This document shows, one piece after another, positions 1 through 11,551 of a DNA stretch of 64,000 bases. The notes below the pieces were generated by a model. It searched no databases. It saw only the letters and a program-made list of their open reading frames with translations, and was not told the DNA's origin. Origin of the DNA: Trachythela sp. YZ-2020. Its lineage: Eukaryota > Cnidaria > Anthozoa > Malacalcyonacea > Clavulariidae. The stretch's first letter is position 1. Every line of letters starts with the position of its first letter. The DNA lies in contig JADLSH010000190.1 of assembly GCA_016169945.1 (NCBI GenBank), forward strand, positions 3,348,001-3,412,000, in the 5' to 3' direction. A program made the translations under genes and the position numbers.

Positions 1-1028
1 CTGAAAAGAATGTTCTCTATAATATTTGTATATATAACGTTATATGCCTTCTGAATTCCAATGTTACTGTTCCAAATAGTGGTTTCAAAATTATATTAAC
101 TTGATTGCTATCCAATATCTGAACGTCGTGATCATTTATCTAAAAATTAAGAAATGTAGATTTAAATCCTTTTAAATCCTTTCAAGACGGCCGACCAACT
201 TCACAAACTGCCGGTGATCACATGCATGGTGATGGCATTTTCTGTTACAAGCAGCCATGCAACAATGTTGGAATTTAAAGCTTTCAGTAGACATAATCTT
301 TAATATATTGCATGATTAGATATTGTTATGGGACAGCACATGTTCGCAACGACGTAAAGAATTATAATCAAATATATAAAATTGGGTACTAATTATATAA
401 TATTTAAAGCTCGACTAGGAGTTGGTCGTTTTAGGAGTGCTTTGAATAGCTTCAAACACGACTATATAATCACTACAAACAATGTAGTGATTATACTTTA
501 AATGCATGACACCTACTTCGTGCATGGACAGCTTGCATGCTTGATGTAGCTTTTGTGCTAGACTGATTTTTATATATATTTACATTTATTTGTGGGAATA
601 ATCTAATCAAAACAGCGCCCGTAAAGAAATAGACCTCCACAGCTTCGTATGCAAACCATGTGATCCCTTTTGAGATATGTGATATTTTGATTTCTTTGTC
701 ATTCTAATCAGAATGCATTGATTCATACCTGAATATCATTAATTTAAATAGAAACAACAACATTACATGTTTCAAGTATGCACTAATCATTCTTTTAGGA
801 GGTTACACTGTTCGATGATGTCACGGATCTTTGCTCGCAACAAAATAATAATATTTAAAATTTTTATAGCGCAGATATACATATAAATATCATCAAATGC
901 CATTATATATATACACATATAAATATGATCAAAATTACAAATCTAATTACAAGCGCTACGAAATTACAATCGCTTCGTTAGCAGCATTAATGTAACAACG
1001 TAAAGAATTGAATAACATCAAACTGGAC

Positions 1029-1419
1029 CTTTATTAATTGATCTTCTGGTTTGACTTTTTCTGCAATGAAACTCTGTGCTTGAACATTTCGAACGAATAA
1101 GCCAGTAGTCTGTGTAGAAAAAGACAAATTCACAAATTGTAAGTCTATATAGGTAAAGGCTATCCAAAAAAAATGCTCCCTCACTTTATTTTGTAATTAA
1201 TAATATTTCAATACTTTACGTAGAATGGATTTTTTTGGCGAATGCGTACCTATCTTCTCTGAAACGTCAGAAACTGGACCACATCAAAATTTCTTTTTAT
1301 GCATAAAAGATTAATTAGTTAGCGGGAACGGAAAATGGCTGGAATTTGCTGTTTCCTAACCTTTTTGCCCCAAAACACACGTCGTAGATAGATCCCTTCT
1401 TTTTTTCTTTCTTTCTTTC

Positions 1420-1450
<31 letters not shown>

Positions 1451-1454
1451 TTTT

Positions 1455-1546
<92 letters not shown>

Positions 1547-2748
1547 TGTCAATATTGCATTAAAACGAATGTTACTTACCCCACGACTGTTTCTGCCAAA
1601 ATATAATTCAAAATCAAGTGCGTCGTTAACTTCCTTTTCAAATGCCACGCGTACTATTTCTTCCTAAAATATATTTATCAACAAGTCACGCCTTAAACTG
1701 TTTATAATGTTGTTGGAAAAATATTTAAGGTAATTATGGCAATACAGATTATTGATCAAATTTCATGTAACATTTATTATAGTAATATTAATTTTGCAAA
1801 AACTAATGAGAAATTCGGGTCAGTTCGATATTAACAAGCACAATTTAGGCACGCCAATTTAATAGTTCCCAACTATTCCTAAAGCCTCGTACAGACAAGC
1901 AAGTTTTCCTTAACAAGTTTTATTTGCCCGTGTGTACGGCAAAAAATTGACAAGTTTTCCTTGACAAGGAGCCTTGTTCAAAAGCTGGTAATGCCAGCTT
2001 TCGAACAAGGAAAATTATTTGTGTGTACTGTTGACAAGGAAGTTTGACAAGGAAATGCGCAGTACGCCACTGCACACTTATTTTCGATCTAGTCGAGCGG
2101 CCATTGCCACTACAAACATGAAGTATTCACTTGTGTCGTTAACACACGGGCTCGTAAAACTTGTCAAAGGAAAAATTGATCGAAAAAAACGTGTTTGCCA
2201 TACAAGCAAGTGAACCCGACAAGGAAAACTTGGCTTGCTCGTCTGTATACGGGGCTTAATACATCCAATCCTATCCTAAGCCTAATCTTATTCAAATTCT
2301 GACCTTAATCCTAACCCCAATCCAAATCTATGAAAAACCAATTATATGTAAATATAGAAAATTCTTGGTGAAATTTTGGTGAAAAATGAGGTGAAAAATT
2401 TGGTGAAAAATGAGGCGCAGACAGGCAGAAATTAAGGATATTTTTCCGCATATTTTCCTATATATATATATATACGCATGCATGCATGTCTGGTTGGACA
2501 GTGATTTAGGGACATACGCAAGTATATGTATGACACCTAAAAATGAAGAATACACTGCAGTAAAAGGCTACCTCCACAGTGAATGATTCTGTTTCTTGAT
2601 TCGTCCTGTTCTCAGATAAACCATATCTATCATTAGCAAAACTGCTTGTCCACGTACCAGGACTTGCCATCAGGCTCTCAAATCGTTTTTCCAAGTTAGA
2701 AACACTGACACTAGGTTTATTGAGGTCGTCATTTTCTGACGAAGCCAT
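1029..2748 (-). CDS. Gene D: 5' part of a fourth array member with a PDZ-like segment (runs off left edge)
   Basis: Three exons can be read on the minus strand: 2748-2572 (59 codons, starts MASSENDD, ends before a GTAGCC donor), 1663-1580 (28 codons, preceded by ATATTTTAG, followed by GTAAGT) and 1109-1029 (27 codons, preceded by CTACACAG). All join in phase 0. Exon 1 resembles the first exons of genes A, B and C, which also start MAS and end in Glu at a phase-0 donor, so D belongs to the same duplicated set. Exons 2 and 3 differ: the third reads GLFVRNV then KPEDQLIKV, which resembles the carboxylate-binding loop and the later GDxIL strand of a PDZ domain. The donor after exon 3 (GTCCAG) is weak, so the exon may run on. 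No coiled coil or kinase is visible; these would lie left of the window if present. Splice structure is fairly clear; the PDZ assignment is inference from a short stretch. Confidence 0.5.
1397..1547. repeat. (CTTT)n microsatellite
   Basis: About 150 bp of nearly pure TTTC tetranucleotide repeat lies in the intron of gene D, about 30 bp past the exon 2 donor. Its minus-strand translation is a run of Lys-Glu-Arg and is not a protein domain. Confidence 0.95.
1883..2256. mobile_element. PIF/Harbinger-type MITE with TAA target duplication
   Basis: The ends are inverted copies, AGCCTCGTACAGAC on the left and GTCTGTATACGGGGCT on the right, and direct TAA repeats flank them (1880-1882 and 2257-2259). 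Inside are repeated motifs related to ACAAGTTTTCCTTG. No open reading frame belongs to it. A 3-bp TAA target duplication is typical of the PIF/Harbinger superfamily. It lies in the first intron of gene D. Confidence 0.7.
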
Positions 2749-3618
2749 ACTGGTCTATCAGATTATTTAACGCGAAGACAATGGTTTGCGTTTTGATGAC
2801 ATGATGCCAGAGACTCTCAAAACTAATTGTTAAAATAATGATGAATTTATTTCATTTTCAATAAAACATGTTTTTAGAATCTACATTATAGAATCTCTTT
2901 AGAACCTCCTACCATGCGGGACTGATATGAGGCGTTCTTTTTGTATATAGTTTTAAAAATACAGTTAACTATCATTATCATTGCTATTATTATCATATAA
3001 TTACGGTAAACTTTCAGTTTCTTGTTTTTCGCGTTCTGAGAGGCTATAGAATTAAAATATGCATATCAAAGTATTCAACTGTTTGATCATTATTTGTGTT
3101 TCATGCACTTATTGCGACGATAAAACTATCATTAAATGCCCATATAATATAACTATAAGCATGTTTTGTCTTCTGTGTCAGATCATAGGTCAGATAAACC
3201 AAATTATCACATACTTGTGCCTTTATCAGGGCGATAACAGGGTGACATAAAAACGATATGTCACTGGTATCGTTTTTTGTCGCTTTGTGTCCCGCTCAAA
3301 ACATTCAAGATGGCCGCCGCCTTTGAGATTCAGAATGTGTCAGTAGACTAGTTTATTGCTGAAAAAAGAATTTCAAATACCAAAATAAGAACATCAGGGG
3401 TAGAATAAGAATAAACATAATGCAGAGGAGTGGAGGACGTCTTTTTCATGGCTTTTCATCAACACACGAAAACCAGACGGAGAGAAGTACAAACCTCTGT
3501 CTTTGCGGATAACTTCGCTCCTTTTAATCGATACGTAAAAAAAAAGGACTACCCCGGCTTAAATCCCCTTCACGTTGTTAAACAAAGCCCGAGAAGTGCT
3601 TAAAGCCAAGAAAAAGGA
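2749..3618. other. Spacer upstream of gene D exon 1
   Basis: AT-rich sequence without a supportable gene. The 3300-3620 part is slightly more GC-rich and contains short open frames, but no domain or consistent splice structure was recognised. Confidence 0.5.
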
Positions 3619-4291
3619 TCGGATCAATTGAAGTTAACGACCCCCCTGCCCCAAGGGAGTCGTATACTTCAATGGCCATTGAAGTATACGACCCCCCAAA
3701 AAATAGCTTTTTATCAAGATGGCATCGAACTTGTTTTCGCCGGCTCATTCTCACCACATAAATTTGTCAAGTTACGCGGGCAACATGTCGCGTCTTACGT
3801 CTCCCATTGTCTTTATTAATAATTTCACCTTGCTTCTATTCCAGTACGTCTCGATATTCTGAGTATGCACACCCGTCACTGGATCAACGAAAAATAGCGA
3901 GTGGTAGACCGTTCGGTGCTCCAAGCCAGGGATATTGCCGACGCGATTGTATGCAGCCCACTCGTCAGAATACACTAGTGATCCCGGTCGAGTATAGATA
4001 TTTACAAGATGCAGTTTGCTACCAAAACACGGAGACAAAATTGCAAAACAAAACACCTCATATTATTGGTCGTGAAAGTCTTTGAATTTGTTCCGTGGTT
4101 AAAAAATCAATGAACTGAGATGTAGACAATAGAAGGGAAGTCATAAAAATTCCTTTGAAACAGACACAAACACAAAAATCCGTAAATTTAACGATATAAT
4201 ACAAGGGGGGTCGTATACTTGAATCCGAAGATTTGTTATTGAAGTATACGACCCCATTGGCGTAGGGGGTCGTTAACTTCAATTGATCCGA
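3619..4291. mobile_element. Merlin DNA transposon remnant
   Basis: A 673-bp element bounded by inverted repeats: the left end reads TCGGATCAATTGAAGTTAAC and the right end is its reverse complement, followed inward by runs of C on the left and G on the right. Subterminal repeats (GAAGTATACGACCCC) occur near both ends. It encodes a piece of an IS1595/ISXO2-type transposase, the hallmark of Merlin elements. At this length it cannot encode a full transposase, so it is an internally deleted, non-autonomous copy. No clear 8-9 bp target duplication was found. Confidence 0.8.
3772..4056 (-). pseudogene. Merlin (ISXO2-like) transposase, C-terminal fragment
   Basis: The minus-strand frame carries the second half of an ISXO2-like DDE domain: GSLVYSDEWAAY with the second catalytic Asp, then HSLFFVDPVTGVHTQNIE with the conserved HTQN(I/V)E block containing the last acidic residue, then a Trp-rich stretch. 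It ends at a stop right after DMLPA, short of the usual DEFxWR end of the family. The N-terminal half with the first catalytic Asp is missing. It lies wholly inside the Merlin inverted repeats and is certainly inactive. Confidence 0.8.
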
Positions 4292-5183
4292 CACAAGTAT
4301 GTATAATAAACAGGTTATCACTCTCGTGACGATATTATACAATTGTCCCACAATTATGATAATTACGTCCCTCGAGCGATAAAACTGATATCACCTCACC
4401 TCTCAAGTGATAACCTATACATATACAGCATAAAGAAAGTGCACTTTATAACACATAATAATTCAGTATGATTCAATGTGACTCAACTGTGCGGAAACTA
4501 ATTGTTCTTTGAAGTTTGAGCAACGTTTTGCATAATGTTTTGCAAAATTGTTTATCGTTTATAAATAAATTTAACTGTTTGTAGTAAATATTAATGCCTG
4601 TTGCAGGATTAACTAGTGCCAATACACAAAAAATATACTACGATTACGAAACATTTCGGTGGCGGTATGTTATATATTATGTATAGAAGGACGGTGCTAA
4701 ATTATAACTACGCTCAGTGCGTTGAAGGCAAAAACTTTCCGGCTCAACAATAAGCGCAGCTTCGCGAGAGGAAAGTAATTTGTGTACTAGTGTACTGGTC
4801 CGAAAGTAATTTGAACGAATCCGAATTCCGAAAATCTTTCAAGTTTTGTGCATGGAATACGAATTGAATAGCATTTCCTGCTTACCCAACCGTTCAGTTG
4901 ATTTCGTGCTTACTTTTACTATTTCGCTTTATCATGGGCAATCTGTGTTTGTATAACGTAGTAAAAGATCATGACTGAATTACTTATATTAGCATATTAA
5001 GTTGTTGCATATTAGATTTTCTAAATGCCGAAGAGAAGAGACTATACAATAACTACAATAAATTGCGAAGCATGAACATCACGTACTTTCATTATCGAAA
5101 CCTGCATTAATAATGACCCATATTTCATATACTGGATATAAAAAATAACAAGAATGAAACACTCTGATAGTTGTGAAACATAC

Positions 5184-5345
5184 CTGACTGAAAATTCCAA
5201 TTAAAAACTTGAGAAGCTCGAACTGTTGAAGTTTTTAAGTTACATATCACATACACCTTATACATATATCTGAGAGACGAACAATAAAACGACAGTGTTA
5301 TTCTCTGTATAATTATATCCTGCTGTTTCAAAACATTTTTGCATA
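5184..5345 (-). promoter_or_regulatory. Conserved leader block of gene D (probable non-coding 5' exon)
   Basis: The sequence ends in TTTTCAGTCAG followed by the donor GTATGTT. Very similar blocks with the same donor lie 5' of genes A (ending 28285), B (45339) and C (50729). Reading frames through the four copies are not conserved, but the splice donor is, so it is best read as an untranslated first exon spliced to the MAS exon. The 5' limit is approximate and no TATA box was assigned. Confidence 0.45.
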
Positions 5346-6714
5346 ACATATGACCAACTGAATAAGTGCATGCATAGTGAGTATAGGCAATTGTCAGAGC
5401 GATAATGTATTAATTCTTTTTATTATATATATAGTAGTCTTCTATCTTTTAGCCAAAAAGTAGAAGATATAGAGATTTAGTTGACCACTATTAATAATAC
5501 CTGCTGCCTCATAACACTTACTGCAACCCAGAAAAAACCGGAATATTCACCTGTTTTTGGTACAGTGATTTAAAAAACAGAAAATAAATTTTGAAGCCGT
5601 TTCATTTGCTTTATTATACAGATGGAAGATATCGACCCAATGATACAGACCTAGTCATTTTCGGCTCTTGATTTTCTAGACATTTCTGCACAAAACCATG
5701 CAGTATATAATATATAGCATGATATTTGAAACAATTAGTTAATTTTCTAGAATGGCTAATTAAGGAGTTACCTTTTCCCAAACTTTAGCGACTCTTTTTT
5801 GTTTGGAAAGGCCGCGAAATTGTAATGTGAAGATATTAGTAGCAAGGAAGCCTAATATAGAGTCAATATATATATATATATTTAGGCTCCCTTTGAACAC
5901 GCATATGCGGATAATTAATGCAGGATTATTGTTGATGCTATTTAAATAACTTCGACAAACAATATGATCATCGATAAATTACGGCAAGTTTTTTCAACGA
6001 AGGGTTTCTATAAAACAAAACTGGCTATACTTATTGGCCGCATGCATGTCATAAACGTAGCCATTATAGGCCTATAAAGATGAGGTATTTTCTTAGACGA
6101 TCTCAACTAAAGTCTCGCCGTGACCCAAACTCGTAAAAGGCAATAAGCAACTTTACAAACTCGTGAAGCATCGAACAATTATGCAGTGAACCAGTGTGCA
6201 TTATGCGTGTTTTACAATAAATACAGATATCTGCAGTAAAATAATTACTATACCTATAAAGTTCAGGTCAATTTAAAGTTCAGGTCAATTTAAAAATCGA
6301 TTATGATGTATATATTGTGAGGTGTGCACTGTTATTCTTGGTAAGCAAGATAACATAAAATGTCCGTGAAGGGAAAAGACCTTTCTATACTAGCTGGGTG
6401 CCTGAGGTCGACCATAGCATGCAGGGGCGGACAATTGTTTTCATCAATGCATGAAAGCCATGAAAATACAGTGAATGAGGTTGGCCTACATATAGATAAT
6501 GATTTTTTGCGATTATTTATATAGATTCATTGCGATTTAACTGCGTAAAAAGGAGTGAACCTGGAGTTTACTTTAAAACGGAGCTTAAAACCAATGGTCT
6601 TACTATTTTCACCATGAAATTCTGATAGCATATGCTACGTTTTAGGGCTAACATTTACAACGATAAAGGGAGGGGATGTCATGTTGTTGAAGCATGCGGC
6701 AATGCAAACACTGT
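5346..6714. other. AT-rich intergenic stretch
   Basis: Contains sequence shared with the leader regions of genes A-C (for example near 5480-5530, matching about 45790-45830) and short TA runs. No coding potential was seen. Confidence 0.4.
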
Positions 6715-7095
6715 TAATTTCAGGGAGTAATTTTAACTCCAGCATAGGAGTTAATATAACTCCCTTTGGGGGAGTAAAAATATTGGAGTAAATTTAACTC
6801 CAAAACTAGAGTTAGAACTACTCCACTTTGGTTCATTTTAAAAATTCTACTCCACTGAGAGTCAATTTTACTCCACCGAAGGGATAAAATTTACTCTAGC
6901 AAAGGAGTAAAAATATCGGAGTAATTTTTACTCCTTTATTTCTACTCCAGGAGTCATCTTAACTCCAATCTTAATCCTCTGCGAGTCAATTTGACTCCAC
7001 TGAAGGAGTAAAAATTATCCCAAGAAAGGAGTAGAAATAACGGAGTAATTATTGTATTTTTACTCCTTAATTTTTACTCCAGGAGTACAAACACT
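6715..7095. mobile_element. Repeat element built of GGAGTAA / TTACTCC palindromes, copy 1
   Basis: About 15 units of the type GGAGTTAAAATTTACTCC, each close to a palindrome, follow one another. The left end reads CACTGTTAATTTCAGGGAG. The second copy at 12505-12884 ends with the inverted form of the same sequence (CTTGAAATTAACAGTG), so these are two members of one element family in opposite orientation. No protein is encoded. Confidence 0.7.
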
Positions 7096-7567
7096 CCGCT
7101 CCGCCTCGTATTTTCAACCTGCTTGTCTGTATTTAGAAATCAGAGGAAGAACACTTACAGTATACTCGTGTTTGATATATTTCTTAAAATATACCAGAAT
7201 AGGATTGCATGACAAAGGCAGCAAGATGAGACGCATTGAGATGCCAAGAAATGCGTCTCATTTCCCAACTTGGCACCATTCATCCTTTCGGCATTAATGA
7301 GCGCCTCTCTTACATTTAACTCCTATCTGTTTATGCCTGCCATCAGCAGATACTCTACATCTCACCTCCTCTCACTTATAGTTTCTTAATTTCTGTCTTT
7401 CTTGCTTTGTTCGCTTCTCCTGATATGCTAATATAGTTTGTGATGTGATTTCCATACTTTGTTTATAGTTTGTTTTGATTAAATCCATCAGATTGGTTTA
7501 TTTTTTATCACGTGATCGCTTTTGTATTCACTATAGAAGCACATGTTTTCCCACGACCCATTCTACT

Positions 7568-7607
7568 AACTTCCAGACGAAGGGCCTTTGCTCGAAACGT
7601 CGAAGTT
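7568..7607 (+). ncRNA. Hammerhead-like motif with a core substitution
   Basis: The stretch folds as a hammerhead. Stem I AACTTC/GAAGTT (6 bp) encloses CAGACGA; stem II is GGGC/GCTC with loop CTTT; then GAAAC, a two-pair stem III and a GTC cleavage site. The first core box should be CTGANGA; here the conserved U4 is A, so activity is doubtful. A very short stem III is known in hammerheads of Penelope-like elements. A degraded inverted pair of the same sequence lies at 10541-10710. Confidence 0.5.
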
Positions 7608-7609
7608 CT

Positions 7610-8988
7610 TATTGTATTTTCCAGGTAGTTTTACAAAACAGTCAACCGCCGTCTTTGATTTTTATAGAAATAATAGTTGTAGGAAATTTCGGATCGAAGA
7701 CGGAAATCGTCCCTCTTTTGAAAAAAAGCAGGGGACCACCTTAATATATATGTTAATAACCTTATACCAGAAATCCACATGTATGCCATAATATTTCTAC
7801 GAAAATATTGAAATATATCGGGCAATATATCGGTATGCTCAAGTTCGAAGGGCATTTCAGCGACTATCTATCTATTTCAGAACTCTATATGTAACACATA
7901 ATCTTAAACATTTACTGGTGATTGAAGTTTTGTCACTCTATCAAAGAATGAACGAAAAATGAATAAATTCCGCAATGCGCGCTGACTGACAGACTGGTGT
8001 CTAGTCTTCTTACTACACGCGCAAAGGTTCTCGGGATAGAGGCATCACACCTCCATATTTTAAAATTTTTTATTTTTGTTATGTTAATTGAATCGAGCTC
8101 GAAATTTTATATTTTTGACCCAAAATAAACTGGATTTTCAGAAGCAATACATCGGCGACTACTGAATAATATTCAGGTAAGGTTATTGTTATGTTTTATA
8201 TGTAATAGAGCAATTTTGTTAGGAAATATTTGCAATCTTCGTTCGTGAATGTTAAGCACTTAAGCATGTTGTCCCCGTTTAAAATTTGAATTTGTCGCGA
8301 CAATATATGAATTAAAACGCTGAAAATAATACAGTTCCAATTTAAAATTACTTCAGCAAATGCTATTATACAAAATCTTCAATTTTACTTGGGCTTTCAA
8401 GCCTTTCAATGTTTATATTTACCAACTGTGTTTGACAGATTGGCAGTTAAATACTCAGAGCCCATCTTGTCCTAGTATATAGCTTTATAAGATCATTTAA
8501 CCACTTCAAAAATCAGGTACAAATTTCATATAAGATTTTAAAATGGTGAAAAAACAAAGTATTGCCTATTTTAAATATATTATTTGAGTTCAAGAGATTG
8601 CATCCTTGTCATCACTAACTGGTATACTGTCAATCAGAGTCATGTATCTAAATTCTGCTGTATTTTGTAAGCTGAAATGTTTCATCGATACTAATAGGTC
8701 AGATTCGCCGAAACCTGTCCAAGAATGTAAAATCACTGAGCCCATTGTCCAACTATTTAATACTATCTCATGTAAATGTTCAAATGCCTGGTTGATATAT
8801 TTTGATTGTGAGAAGTTTATGCACCAGTCAATGTAAATCCATGATGCTATCATGCTGCCGATAAGTGGATATTTGGTAGTACCAGGAATATACTTTTACA
8901 CAAAAATAGCTTGCTTCAAAAGTTAATCATAGATGTTAAATTATATCATGCCTATGTTCCAAGAGTAGAGAGGACTAACACTATGCCC
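7610..8988. other. Intergenic sequence without recognised features
   Basis: Short open frames on both strands (for example 8590-8853) carry no recognisable domain and no consistent splice sites. Confidence 0.4.
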
Positions 8989-9252
8989 TACACACGTAAA
9001 ACGCACATCTTGTCAACAAGTTGTTATTTAACAAGCTTGTAGCAACTTGTTGAACAAGTTGTAACAAAGCTTGTTAATGTAGCAAGTTGATGTCAACAAC
9101 TTGCTACAGCATTGTCACGACAGCCTTGCTACAAGTCTGTCACAACAAGCTGTTATCGGCAGTGCGAAGACATCCTGTTGACAAGTTGTTGGAACAGCAT
9201 TGGTACAAGTCTGCTGCAGGTTTGTTACAACTTGTGCGTTTTTACGTGTGTA
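8989..9252. mobile_element. MITE with 18-bp terminal inverted repeats and ACAAGTTG-rich core
   Basis: The left end TACACACGTAAAACGCAC is inverted on the right (GTGCGTTTTTACGTGTGTA). The interior is a series of degenerate CAACAAGTTGT-type palindromes. Overlapping short open frames here are products of the repeat. Confidence 0.7.
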
Positions 9253-9258
9253 CTTATC

Positions 9259-9726
9259 CATGTATCAGCGGCTTCCCCCTGGGGACCCAGAGGCATTTGC
9301 CAAGTGTTTGCATCCCCTGGGGTTGGGGGACAAGTCAAATTTGGTTCTCAAGACGAAAGCCCACGGGACAGTACCCAGGCGATGTGGATATAGAAACTCC
9401 CGAAGGTGAATGTGACACATTGAATTTATTATGAATTTATAGGATTGGTCTAGGCCATTCATATTATACATTTCCTATCTTTTGCTACAAGTCATTGTTG
9501 ATGTTTTTAGTGTTGATAAGTCAGTCAATAAACGAGAGCTAATACCACTTGCAACTGGCTGTGTAACTTGATATAGGATTGAAAAAAAAGATACTGCCCT
9601 TGAGGGTGGGGGTTGTATTTAATACCTCTATCTTGTACCCAGGGGAATTTGCTAAGGTTTGACTGGGTGAAAAGACCAATCCCCTGCATCCCGGGGTCGA
9701 CCCCAGGGGAAGCCACTGATACATGC
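9259..9726. mobile_element. Second inverted-repeat element, 6 bp from the previous one
   Basis: The ends read CATGTATCAGCGGCTTCCCC on the left and GGGGAAGCCACTGATACATG on the right, with CCCCTGGGG-type palindromes just inside. No transposase is present. It sits almost directly against the neighbouring MITE, suggesting nested or targeted insertion. Confidence 0.6.
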
Positions 9727-10342
9727 ATTTCTAAGGGCAATAATGGCTGTGGTACAACATATCCATTTCTCACTCTACACTATGTGGTATCGACTAGTAC
9801 TTCCTTCCCACATTCTAATGGGGCCAGACAGAAGCAATGTGTGGATATGGATATGGAACTTATTGCCAGTGCCGGACACTTCGCGAAATATTGGGGGTGC
9901 GAACTTAGGTCGCCAACATATAACCATCCTTTGTTGCTGCAAATCTCCATTCTTAAAACCTTTTTCACTTAAATTTCATGCAAATTTACTTAAATTATAG
10001 CCTATCAAGGCTTTCGTGGTTGTAAAATCATTGATACAGCTTTGTTACACAGTTAACCAGCTATCATTCAAAGGCTTTGAGAAATTATTCGGGGGGGGGC
10101 GACTGTCCCCCTTGGCCCCCTCTATTGTCCGCCACTGCTTATTGCAAAATACTTTATTATTATATACTCTGTCTCAGTGATGAAGCTAGACATAGCAACT
10201 GGTTGTGCTATGCAAATTGTTGATTCTTTAATTATTAAAACCTTCAGAAATGCATTGTCTTTAGGCTATTTTAATGCGTGTTTATTTGAATAGTAAGAGC
10301 AGTTTCCATGGCTTGCTTTGCCAATGCTCTTTCTAACTCCAG
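9727..10342. other. Intergenic sequence, possible hAT-type fragment
   Basis: Short open frames here have no recognisable domain. Around 10100-10140 there is a G/C-run segment ending TGTCCGCCACTG that resembles one end of a hAT-type MITE; its partner end is not visible. Confidence 0.3.
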
Positions 10343-11551
10343 ACAATTTGAGTAATCAAAGGGAGAGTAGGAGACTGCTAGACATTATGTACAGGTAATG
10401 CCATTTTATAAGCTATCTCTCTTTGATGAGAAAAACCTCTGGTCGCATAATAGGGACTTACAAAATGACAATTAGAATTTTTGTATTTTTATGCAAAGTA
10501 ACATTTGATACAGTATGTAGTTAACTAATTCAAGGTTATGGCGGTTGACTGTTATGTAAAACTACCTGAAAAATACAATAAGAAGTTCGACGTTTTGGGG
10601 CGAAGGCACTTTGTCTGGAAGTTAGTAGAAGCCCAGACGAAGGGCCTTCGCCGGTCAAACATCTAACTTCTTATTGTATTTTTCAGGTAGTTTTACAACA
10701 GTGAACCGCCGTATTTGCTATACTCTACCCACACTGGCACTGCACGATCAAAATAATTCAAGGTTAACCGATTAATGTCCAATGCATTTTAAAATAGTGT
10801 ATTAATTTTTATTCTCCTAAGATTCTATTGCGGCCAGATGTTTTGCTTAATCCAAGAGAGCTAGCTTATAGCACTACATAATGTCCAGGCAGTCTCCCAA
10901 ATTTTAGGTAGTTTTACACAACAGTCGACTGCTGAGTATCCCACTCTCCTTATAATAACTCAAATAAAGGTTTCAATAATTTAAAAAATATATTTGCATA
11001 GCATGGCTAGTTGCTACAAAGACAAAGTATATGATCTAGCTTGCTTTCTGCAGGACATTTGATGTTTGGCAAGTGCTATTTACTGCGGGACATTTAATGT
11101 TGTGCAAGTGCTCTGACCTCAGACCTCATATTCTATGTTGGATGTGTAATTGTATTCTAGTTGAGTAGTTGTGTTTTACACCAATATCTACATTGACGCT
11201 CACAATATTTTTTTCCATAGCCCTCGTCAACAATGGAGTATGGTCCGGGACAAAATGGTCCAGTTTCGTGTACTGTGCACTGGGTGCCCGGAGGATGTAG
11301 ACCAGTTAATGGTTATTGGGGAGAACCAAGTGTTTGTTGAATGCCCTGGTACTGATGTGATCAACACTCTGATAGATGTCATATCCGCGTACTACCGTAC
11401 GTTTTCAACGTTTCCTACCCAGATGGCATGGTTGCGGCCTTATTCTTTCTTCAGGAAATTGTGTTGCGATAATGCATACAAAGGTACAAAGTACTCAGCA
11501 TTAATGACTGAACTAAAGAGTAGCATGTCAACAGCTGAAAACGAACCGTAG
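10343..11551 (+). CDS. 3' end of an unrecognised gene (two terminal exons)
   Basis: A small exon 10343-10394 (acceptor TCTAACTCCAG, donor GTAATG, reading NLSNQRESRRLLDIMY) joins in matching phase to a terminal exon 11221-11551 (acceptor TTTTTTTCCATAG, ending at TAG). The joined tail of about 127 residues has no stop. It contains CTGCPEDVDQL, then FVECPGTDVINTLIDVISAYY and a Trp/Pro-containing segment. This resembles poorly characterised metazoan proteins of transposon-rich genomes, but I cannot name a family. An AATAAA signal follows at about 11629. The intron between the exons holds an inverted-repeat element. Upstream exons were not found, so this may be the tail of a gene or a captured transposon-associated exon. 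Confidence 0.45.
10541..10710. repeat. Inverted pair of degraded hammerhead-like repeats
   Basis: Two arms run from GCGGTTGACTGTT to ACAGTGAACCGC. Each contains a worn copy of the sequence at 7568-7607 (CAGACAA...AAAACGTC and CAGACGAAGGGCC). Neither keeps a full hammerhead core. The hairpin lies within the intron of the unrecognised gene. Confidence 0.55.

Noticed and set aside
1319..1648. 109-aa frame with long KKER repeats
   Set aside because: The repeat is translation of the (CTTT)n microsatellite past the splice donor at 1579; only 1580-1663 is kept as an exon.
9087..9972. Cluster of overlapping frames of 60-120 aa on both strands
   Set aside because: They arise from two GC-richer inverted-repeat elements; the translations mirror each other across the inverted repeats.
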